DNA of 8,344 bases, from the NCBI GenBank assembly GCA_946006895.1, contig CAMFZO010000052.1, positions 1 through 8,344 on the forward strand, read 5' to 3'. Each line of letters starts with the position of its first letter. The first letter of the stretch is position 1. Position numbers and translations under genes: made by a program. Below the pieces are notes generated by a model. The model was not told the origin of the DNA and did no database searches. It worked only from the letters and a program-made list of their open reading frames with translations. Positions 1-4,547 of the stretch are shown here, piece by piece. Origin of the DNA: an uncultured Clostridia bacterium. GTDB lineage: Bacteria; Bacillota; Clostridia; Oscillospirales; Oscillospiraceae.

Positions 1-1
1 C

Positions 2-14
2 GCGCCTTCGGCGC
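2..14. other. Short GC hairpin at left window edge
   Basis: A perfect 5-bp inverted repeat (GCGCC, loop TTC, GGCGC) lies at the very left edge. On the + strand it is followed by an A/T-rich stretch ending in TTTT, so it could be the end of a terminator for a + strand gene lying to the left. It could equally lie in a neighbour cut off by the window. Its role cannot be settled from this sequence. Confidence 0.35.
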
Positions 15-15
15 T

Positions 16-40
16 ATAAAAAGGTTTTAAACCTTTTTAT
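16..40. terminator. Probable intrinsic terminator after the DUF1653 gene, possibly two-way
   Basis: A perfect 12-bp inverted repeat with one central base (arms 16-27 and 29-40) starts inside the minus-strand stop codon. Read on the minus strand it has the order A-tract, GGTTT/AAACC stem, T-tract, which is terminator-like. The stem has only two G-C pairs, so it is weaker than the other two terminators in the window. The symmetry means it could also stop + strand transcripts arriving from the left. Confidence 0.5.
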
Positions 41-264
41 CAGATTCTAGTATAATCGTCAATTTTGGTAAACCGGCGGTAGGTCTTGCCGTCACGCTCC
101 ACGATCTCATTCCACATGGAAGCGGGCCGCACCCAGATGCCGCCCTCGCCGTAAAGCGCCCGGTAGACCACCATTTCCTCCATGGTCTCCGAGTGACGCG
201 CCACATAGAGCAGCTCATACTCATTGCCCTTAAAATGACGGTAACGTCCCGGCTGAAATTCCAT
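40..264 (-). CDS. DUF1653 domain small protein
   Basis: A 74-residue protein made of one DUF1653 domain, matching the family's usual length of roughly 65-80 residues. Visible family features are PGRYRHFKGNEYELL near the N-terminus, ARHSET, VVYRALYG, and WVRPASMWNE towards the end. It is aromatic and charged, has no signal peptide or membrane segment, and is presumably cytosolic. The function of the family is not known to me; no catalytic residues can be named. Two in-frame ATGs compete for the start. The AAGGAGG at 272-278 is only 1 base from the upstream ATG (268-270) but 7 bases from the ATG at 262-264, so I chose the latter; the alternative adds two residues (Met-Ala). It is divergent from tex and appears to be transcribed alone from its own promoter at 287-315, ending at the hairpin overlapping its stop codon. 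Codon use resembles its neighbours. Confidence 0.88.
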   Translation of the reverse strand: MEFQPGRYRHFKGNEYELLYVARHSETMEEMVVYRALYGEGGIWVRPASMWNEIVERDGKTYRRFTKIDDYTRI

Positions 265-271
265 AGCCATC

Positions 272-278
272 CCTCCTT
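272..278 (-). promoter_or_regulatory. Ribosome binding site that decides the DUF1653 start
   Basis: The minus strand reads AAGGAGG here. The spacing to the ATG at 262-264 is 7 bases, ideal for initiation. The upstream in-frame ATG at 268-270 is only 1 base away, too close to be used efficiently. Confidence 0.75.
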
Positions 279-286
279 GTATCCTG

Positions 287-315
287 ATGATACCAGAGCC
301 CGGACCGGATTGCAA
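287..315 (-). promoter_or_regulatory. Sigma-A-type promoter of the DUF1653 gene
   Basis: On the minus strand there is a -35 box TTGCAA (310-315), a 17-base spacer and a -10 box TATCAT (287-292), preceded by TG one base upstream (an extended -10, TGGTATCAT). The start of transcription would fall near 280, only a couple of bases before the AAGGAGG, giving a leader of about 16 bases. This is a motif call, not a measured start. Confidence 0.6.
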
Positions 316-317
316 GC

Positions 318-327
318 ATAACGTTAT
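318..327. other. 10-bp palindrome ATAACGTTAT between divergent promoters
   Basis: A perfect 10-base palindrome lies two bases upstream of the -35 box of the DUF1653 promoter and about 60 bases upstream of the tex -35 box. It could be a protein binding site for control of one or both genes, but a palindrome of this size can occur by chance. No regulator is named by the sequence. Confidence 0.25.
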
Positions 328-388
328 CGGCGGGTCTATAACAGCGTTGACGGAGCGAAGAAAGCAAAGAAGAGCGGCAAACTTTTCC

Positions 389-417
389 TTTCCATTTTCG
401 GTCGGATGTGGTACAAT
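389..417 (+). promoter_or_regulatory. Sigma-A-type promoter of tex with extended -10
   Basis: A -35 box TTTCCA (389-394) is followed after 17 bases by TACAAT (412-417, five of six consensus bases). TG sits one base upstream of the -10 box (409-410), giving the extended form TGGTACAAT. Transcription would start near 424, leaving a leader of about 25 bases before the tex start codon. Confidence 0.65.
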
Positions 418-438
418 AACCACCGCGAAAAAATATAC

Positions 439-443
439 GGAGG
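439..443 (+). promoter_or_regulatory. Ribosome binding site of tex
   Basis: GGAGG lies 5 bases before the ATG at 449. It supports this start over in-frame codons further upstream, because the open frame before 449 contains the promoter and has no other ribosome site of this quality. Confidence 0.7.
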
Positions 444-448
444 TCTTT

Positions 449-2614
449 ATGGAAGACATCATTCAAATTCTGGCGGAGGAATTGAAGCGTCCGCCTCAGC
501 ATATCCAAAATGTGGTCGCCCTGCTGGACGAGGGCAACACCATTCCTTTTATCGCCCGTTACCGCAAGGAAAGCCACGGGGCAATGGACGATACCACCCT
601 GCGCACCCTGGCTGACCGGCTGCAATACCTGCGCAACCTCGCCCAGCGCAGAGAGGAGATTCGCAGATCCATTGACGGTCAGGAAAAGCTGACGCCGGAG
701 CTTTCCGACGCCATCGACAACGCCAGGACCCTGGCGGAGCTGGAGGACCTGTACCGTCCCTATAAGCCCAAGCGCCGCACCCGCGCCACCATTGCCAAGG
801 AAAGGGGCCTGGAGCCGCTGGCTCTGCTGCTGTTCTCCCAGGCGCGGGATCTGGCGGAGCCGGAGGTATTGGCGGAAGATTATGTAAACCAAGATCTGGG
901 CGTCGGCAATGTCCAGGAGGCCCTCGCGGGCGCTTCCGACATCGTGGCGGAGATGATCTCCGATGACGCTGCCATCCGCAAAGCACTGCGCGCGCTCATG
1001 CAGCGCATGGCGGTTTTGCGCTCTGTGGCGGCCAAGGGCAAGGAGGAGGAAACCTCCGTCTATCAGACCTATTACGATTTCTCCCAGCCCCTTTCTAAGG
1101 TCCAGGGCCATCAGGTGCTGGCGGTCAACCGCGGCGAACGGGAGGATTTCCTGAAGGTCAGCGTGGAGATGGATCGGGAGCAGGCTCTGATCTGCGTGCG
1201 CAGGGCGGTGCTTGTTCCCGGCGGCGGGGCGGCAGCCTTTGTCCGCGCTGCGGCGGAGGACGCTTACGACCGCCTCATCGCGCCCAGCATGGAGCGGGAG
1301 CTGCGCACAGCCCTGACGGATGAAGCCAACGAGGGCGCTATCCGCAATTTCGCGCTGAATCTGCGGCCGCTGCTCATGCAGCCGCCGGTCAAGGGCCATG
1401 TGACCATGGGATTGGATCCCGGCTACAGCCACGGCTGCAAGGTGGCGGTGGTGGACAGCACGGGAAAGGTCCTGAACACCGCCGTGGTCTATCCTACTTT
1501 CTCCAAAATGAAGCGGGAGGAGGCCATCACCACTCTGGCGCGGCTCATTGAAAAACACGGCGTGGAGCACATCGCCATCGGCAACGGCACCGCCTCCCGC
1601 GAGACGGAAAACGCTGTCTGCGAGCTGATGGGCCGGGTCAAGGGCGTGTCCTATATGATTGTCTCTGAGGCCGGCGCGTCGGTCTATTCCGCTTCCAAGC
1701 TGGCGACGGAGGAGTTCCCCCAGTATGACGTGAATCTGCGCAGTGCCGTGTCTATTGCACGGCGGATGCAGGATCCTCTGGCGGAATTGGTAAAGATCGA
1801 CCCCAAGGCCATCGGCGTGGGGCAGTACCAGCACGACCTGCCGGAAAAGCGGCTGGATGAGACTCTGGGCGGCGTGGTGGAGGATTGCGTAAACGCCGTC
1901 GGCGTGGATCTGAATACCGCTTCTGCCTCGCTTTTGCGGCGGGTTTCGGGCCTCAACGCGGCCATCGCCAAGAATATCGTCACCTACCGCGAGGAAAACG
2001 GTGCCTTTACCGCCCGCAAACAGGTTTTGAAAGTGCCCAAGCTGGGCGCCAAGGCCTATGAACAGGCGGCGGGCTTCCTCCGCGTACCGGAGAGCAGACA
2101 GGTTTTGGACAACACCGGCGTCCACCCGGAATCCTATGAGGCGGCGGAGAGGCTATTGAGCCTGTGCGGTTATTCGATGGAGGACGTGGCGCAGGGCGGT
2201 CTGGGGGAATTGAACGGCCGTCTGGAGAGCTTCGGCGTGGAGAAGGCGGCGGAGTTCTGCGGCGTGGGCGTGCCTACCCTGCGGGACATTGCAAAAGAAT
2301 TATGTAAACCTGGGCGGGATCCTCGCGACGAGCTTCCGCCTCCCATTCTGCGCACCGACGTGCTGGAAATGAAGGATTTGAAGCCGGGGATGGTGCTGAC
2401 GGGCACTGTCCGCAACGTCATTGATTTCGGTGTGTTCGTGGACATCGGCGTGCACCAGGACGGCCTGGTCCACATTTCCCGGGTGTGCGATAAGTTCATC
2501 AAGCATCCTTCGGAGGTGGTCTCCGTCGGCGACATTGTAAGAGTCGCCGTCCTGGAGGTTGACGAAAAGCGCAAGCGCATCAGTCTGACCATGCGCGGCC
2601 TGCCGAAAGAATAG
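449..2614 (+). CDS. tex: Tex, RNA-binding transcription accessory protein
   Basis: A 721-residue, full-length Tex homologue (family usually about 720-780). Tex is a conserved cytosolic nucleic-acid-binding protein related to eukaryotic Spt6 and linked to transcription and RNA metabolism; its exact molecular role is not settled. Domains in order: helical Tex N-terminal region (about 1-190, with NTIPFIARYRKESHGAMDD at 30-48); a YqgF/RNase H-like fold (about 315-440, with GLDPGYSHGCKVAVVD at 321-336, IGNGTASRETE at 378-388, VSEAGASVYSAS at 405-416); the conserved DPKAIGVGQYQHD at 451-463; two helix-hairpin-helix units (VDLNTASASLL at 486-496 and FTARKQVLKVPKLGAKAYEQ at 520-539); and a C-terminal S1 RNA-binding domain (about 647-716, GTVRNVIDFGVFVDIG and DGLVHIS). 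The start is set by GGAGG 5 bases upstream and by alignment of MEDIIQILAEEL with known Tex N-termini. It stands alone in its transcript, with its own promoter and a strong terminator directly after the stop. Nothing looks truncated or shifted in frame. Confidence 0.97.
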   Translation: MEDIIQILAEELKRPPQHIQNVVALLDEGNTIPFIARYRKESHGAMDDTTLRTLADRLQYLRNLAQRREEIRRSIDGQEKLTPELSDAIDNARTLAELEDLYRPYKPKRRTRATIAKERGLEPLALLLFSQARDLAEPEVLAEDYVNQDLGVGNVQEALAGASDIVAEMISDDAAIRKALRALMQRMAVLRSVAAKGKEEETSVYQTYYDFSQPLSKVQGHQVLAVNRGEREDFLKVSVEMDREQALICVRRAVLVPGGGAAAFVRAAAEDAYDRLIAPSMERELRTALTDEANEGAIRNFALNLRPLLMQPPVKGHVTMGLDPGYSHGCKVAVVDSTGKVLNTAVVYPTFSKMKREEAITTLARLIEKHGVEHIAIGNGTASRETENAVCELMGRVKGVSYMIVSEAGASVYSASKLATEEFPQYDVNLRSAVSIARRMQDPLAELVKIDPKAIGVGQYQHDLPEKRLDETLGGVVEDCVNAVGVDLNTASASLLRRVSGLNAAIAKNIVTYREENGAFTARKQVLKVPKLGAKAYEQAAGFLRVPESRQVLDNTGVHPESYEAAERLLSLCGYSMEDVAQGGLGELNGRLESFGVEKAAEFCGVGVPTLRDIAKELCKPGRDPRDELPPPILRTDVLEMKDLKPGMVLTGTVRNVIDFGVFVDIGVHQDGLVHISRVCDKFIKHPSEVVSVGDIVRVAVLEVDEKRKRISLTMRGLPKE

Positions 2615-2660
2615 AAAACACGGGACTGCTGTTTCATGAAGAACAGCAGTCCCGTTTTCA
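2615..2660. terminator. Bidirectional intrinsic terminator between tex and the amidohydrolase
   Basis: A perfect 13-bp stem (2621-2633 with 2642-2654, CGGGACTGCTGTT and its complement) with an 8-base loop. On the + strand it is followed by TTTTC and preceded by AAAAC, so on the minus strand it is also followed by a T-rich stretch (GTGTTTTC). It serves tex, ending just before it at 2614, and the convergent amidohydrolase gene, ending at 2674. The A-tract of the terminator starts directly at the tex stop codon. Confidence 0.9.
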
Positions 2661-2673
2661 CATTTCCCGGATG

Positions 2674-3534
2674 TCATGCCTTGCACACGGTGCGGATCGT
2701 TTCCTCGGCGCGGGTGAGAATGGCGTCCGTTTGGGCACCGAGGGCGGCCCGCAGATAGGCATATTCGTCCAGGGCGGCCTGACCGTGGCAGACGCGGTAA
2801 GCACCGGCGTCGCTGCCCAGGCCCACCAGTCCGCCGTGGGCGGCGACAAAGGCGGCCTTTTCCTGCTGCCTGGTCAAAAGGGGCCGAAGCACCTCGTCCG
2901 GGTAGCGGCCGCTTCCGATGAGATTGCCAACGGTGGAAAGGGTCGGTACCCAAACGGTGCCGCTTTGGGCCAGACGCAGCAGCGTTTCCTCATGGAGGAA
3001 GGCACCGTGCTCCACCGATTCGGCCTTTTCGTCCAGAGCGGCGTTGACGCTGTCATCACCGTTGGCGTGGACCATGACGGCAAAGCCCGCGTCGTGGGCC
3101 ATGGCCACCATGCGGCGGATGCTGTCGGCAGGCGGAGAGATCTCCGTCAGCGCGTCGGGCCGGGAAAAGTCGATCAGGCCGGAGATCATCAGCTTGACAA
3201 AGTCGCCGCCCTGCTGCCGGACCTGCCGGAGCAGTTCGGAAAGCTCCTGCCAGGTGGAAAAGCCGCGCCCGATAAAGCCGCCGTAATGGCCCTGCAGGTG
3301 AATGGGAAAGGCAGGGGAGCGGTAGTCGATGCCGTACTGCGCCGCCAGTGCCCTGGCCCGCAGACTGACGCCCCAGGCGTCCCCGCCGTCGCGCAGAAAG
3401 CGGATGCCCCGGGCCTGATAATCCGTCAGGCGCGCCCGGATCAGACCGTCGGCGGGCTGCTGCCGGTGGGCGTCGATGGCGGCGCGGTAGTACACGCCGT
3501 CTAAGATCATATGGATATGTAAATCTCCGAACAT
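2674..3534 (-). CDS. Short metal-dependent amidohydrolase family protein
   Basis: A 286-residue cytosolic protein of the amidohydrolase superfamily (TIM-barrel metal hydrolases), resembling the imidazolonepropionase/Xaa-Pro dipeptidase-like group. All expected metal-site residues of a subtype I two-metal enzyme are visible: HxH as H6 and H8 in DLHIHMILDG, a candidate carboxylated lysine K114 in DFVKLMISG, H156 in VMVHANGD, H176 in SVEHGAFL and D242 in GLGSDAGA. Other marked blocks are FLRDGGD (46-52), GHYGGFIG (82-89) and TVWVPTLSTVGNL (193-205). Typical members have about 380-420 residues with a beta-sandwich formed by both ends; this one starts straight at the HxH strand and lacks that part. 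The ATG at 3532-3534 has GGTGAT 7 bases upstream; an in-frame GTG 12 bases earlier lies within that ribosome site, so I rejected it. Substrate is unknown: hydrolysis or deamination of a small cyclic amide or a dipeptide are possibilities only. It is transcribed alone, divergent from pdxK and convergent with tex. Confidence 0.87.
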   Translation of the reverse strand: MFGDLHIHMILDGVYYRAAIDAHRQQPADGLIRARLTDYQARGIRFLRDGGDAWGVSLRARALAAQYGIDYRSPAFPIHLQGHYGGFIGRGFSTWQELSELLRQVRQQGGDFVKLMISGLIDFSRPDALTEISPPADSIRRMVAMAHDAGFAVMVHANGDDSVNAALDEKAESVEHGAFLHEETLLRLAQSGTVWVPTLSTVGNLIGSGRYPDEVLRPLLTRQQEKAAFVAAHGGLVGLGSDAGAYRVCHGQAALDEYAYLRAALGAQTDAILTRAEETIRTVCKA

Positions 3535-3541
3535 ATTGTCA

Positions 3542-3547
3542 ATCACC
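3542..3547 (-). promoter_or_regulatory. Ribosome binding site of the amidohydrolase
   Basis: The minus strand reads GGTGAT, matching the 3' part of the usual AAGGAGGTGATC site, 7 bases before the ATG. It lies six bases after the -10 box, so it would be at the extreme 5' end of the transcript. Confidence 0.5.
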
Positions 3548-3553
3548 GGGTCT

Positions 3554-3582
3554 ATTATACCGCCGCCGGGAGAAAAAAACAA
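3554..3582 (-). promoter_or_regulatory. Sigma-A-type promoter of the amidohydrolase gene
   Basis: On the minus strand a perfect -10 box TATAAT (3554-3559) follows a TTGTTT -35 box (3577-3582) after 17 bases. Transcription would start near 3547, giving a leader of only about 13 bases. A- and T-tracts upstream (3573-3594) may add to promoter strength for both divergent genes. Confidence 0.6.
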
Positions 3583-3598
3583 CTTTCTGTTTTTGCTC

Positions 3599-3632
3599 TT
3601 TCTTTTCCGGCGGAAATAAGATATAATATAAT
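3599..3632 (+). promoter_or_regulatory. Promoter of the pdxK-yfhO operon
   Basis: Two overlapping perfect -10 boxes TATAAT lie at 3622-3627 and 3627-3632. The -35 region is weak: TTTCTT (3599-3604) or TTTCCG (3604-3609) at 17-base spacing to the first or second -10. A weak -35 box often goes with activator dependence, but that is inference. Transcription would start near 3634-3640. Confidence 0.5.
3604..3616. other. 13-base dyad in the pdxK promoter spacer
   Basis: TTTCCGGCGGAAA is a perfect inverted repeat with 6-base arms and one central base. It lies between the -35 and -10 regions of the pdxK promoter, five bases before the first -10 box, which is where a repressor site would be expected. 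The core CCGGCGG (3607-3613) also occurs on the minus strand at 3563-3569, in the spacer of the divergent amidohydrolase promoter. Operator function is inference. Confidence 0.35.
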
Positions 3633-3646
3633 TTACCAACAAAACC

Positions 3647-3678
3647 GCCCTGCGTTTTTCGGCAACAAACGGCAGGGC
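3647..3678 (+). promoter_or_regulatory. Leader hairpin upstream of pdxK
   Basis: The leader can fold into 6 bp (GCCCTG, 3647-3652, with 3673-3678) plus 5 bp (CGTTT, 3653-3657, with AAACG, 3667-3671), separated by one bulged base at 3672, with a 9-base loop TTCGGCAAC. It ends 4 bases before the GAGGA ribosome site (3683-3687). It has no T-run behind it, so it is not a terminator. It may stabilise the message or tune initiation; I do not recognise it as a known riboswitch. Confidence 0.4.
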
Positions 3679-3693
3679 TTCTGAGGAAACGAC

Positions 3694-4545
3694 ATGAAAC
3701 GTATCATCAGTATTCAGGACCTTTCCTGCATCGGCAAATGCTCCCAGGGCGTCGCGCTGCCGGTGCTGTCGGCCATGGGCATGGAGTGCGCCGTCCTGCC
3801 GACGGCGCTTCTTTCCACCCACACAGCCTTTGACGGCTTCGTCAGCCGGGACCTGACCGACTGCATCCGGCCCATCCTCGCCCACTGGAAGGCCCTGGGG
3901 CTTCACTTTGACGCCATTTACACCGGCTATCTGGCCTCTCAGGCGCAGATCGACCTGGTGGAGGAAATTTTTGACGACTTCGGCAGACCGGGAAACCTGT
4001 TCTTTGTCGATCCGGTCATGGCGGACAACGGCAGCCTCTATCCGGGCTTTTCCGATGATTTTCCCGGGAAAATGCGGGAACTTTGCCGCCTGGCAGACGT
4101 CATAACACCAAACGTCACGGAGGCCTGCCTGCTGACCGGTCTGGAGTACCGGACGAGTCATGACGAGGCATTTGTCCGGGTGCTTCTGGAGGGACTGCTG
4201 TCTCTGGGGGCGAAGACCGCCATCGTCACGGGCATCCGCACGGACACCAGCCATATGGGTGTGGCAGCCATGGGCGCCGACGGAAACCTCGCTCTGCATT
4301 ACACCGACTATATTCCGGCGGTCTTTTACGGCACCGGCGACCTGTTCGCCTCCACCTGTGCCGGCGCGCTGACCCTGGGACTTCCCGCGTCCGACGCCAT
4401 CTCCCTGGCCGCCGATCACGTGGTCAGGACCATCCGCGCCACGACCGCAGACCCGGAAGCCGCCTGGTACGGCGTGAACTTTGAGCAGACGCTGCCTGAC
4501 CTGTCAGCTCGCCTGCGGGAATATCTTTTGAAGGAGGACGCCTGA
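3694..4545 (+). CDS. pdxK: Pyridoxamine/pyridoxal kinase (ribokinase-like)
   Basis: A 283-residue cytosolic kinase of the pyridoxal kinase branch of the ribokinase/PfkB superfamily. It is expected to phosphorylate pyridoxamine, pyridoxal or pyridoxine with ATP in vitamin B6 salvage. Visible motifs: SIQDLSCIGKCS (6-17), the substrate-side start of this branch; VLPTALLSTHTAFDGF (34-49); YTGYLAS (76-82); DPVMADNG (106-113); TPNVTEACLLTG (138-149); and GTGD (213-216), the anion hole with D216 as catalytic base. Length fits the family (about 270-290). Clostridial homologues are often also annotated as hydroxymethylpyrimidine kinase (ThiD-like), so a thiamine-related substrate cannot be fully excluded, but the QDLSCIGKCS start and LSTHT favour B6. 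GAGGA at 3683-3687 lies 6 bases before the ATG. It is first gene of an operon with yfhO; its stop TGA shares one base with the yfhO start. The promoter dyad and leader hairpin ahead of it suggest possible control. Confidence 0.92.
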   Translation: MKRIISIQDLSCIGKCSQGVALPVLSAMGMECAVLPTALLSTHTAFDGFVSRDLTDCIRPILAHWKALGLHFDAIYTGYLASQAQIDLVEEIFDDFGRPGNLFFVDPVMADNGSLYPGFSDDFPGKMRELCRLADVITPNVTEACLLTGLEYRTSHDEAFVRVLLEGLLSLGAKTAIVTGIRTDTSHMGVAAMGADGNLALHYTDYIPAVFYGTGDLFASTCAGALTLGLPASDAISLAADHVVRTIRATTADPEAAWYGVNFEQTLPDLSARLREYLLKEDA

Positions 4546-4547
4546 TG
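4531..4547 (+). promoter_or_regulatory. Coupled ribosome site and TGATG stop/start junction
   Basis: AAGGAGG (4531-4537) lies inside the last codons of pdxK, 7 bases before the yfhO ATG at 4545. The pdxK stop TGA (4543-4545) and the yfhO start share base 4545. This arrangement allows a terminating ribosome to restart on yfhO. Confidence 0.85.

Noticed and set aside
347..352. TTGACG as a possible second -35 box upstream of tex
   Set aside because: No acceptable -10 box follows at 16-18 bases, whereas the extended -10 at 409-417 is strong.
287..448. 54-codon upstream extension of the tex frame
   Set aside because: The stretch contains the tex promoter and its sequence does not resemble a Tex N-terminus. 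The ATG at 449 has GGAGG and matches the family start.
230..2125. Long minus-strand open frame of 631 codons opposite tex
   Set aside because: It is a shadow of tex caused by G/C-rich third positions. Its translation shows no recognisable domain, while the + frame encodes a full Tex.
881..2311. ATTATGTAAACC occurring twice inside tex (near 880 and 2300)
   Set aside because: The two copies are read in different frames (DYVNQ and LCKP), stand alone and have no further shared flanks; most likely chance.
2671..3504. 277-codon + strand open frame opposite the amidohydrolase
   Set aside because: The minus frame carries all amidohydrolase metal ligands; the + frame has no recognisable motif and begins within the gap after the tex terminator without a good ribosome site.
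3535..4419. In-frame extension of the amidohydrolase upstream across pdxK
   Set aside because: The extension is antisense to pdxK and runs through both divergent promoters. The ATG at 3534 has a ribosome site and starts at the conserved HxH strand.
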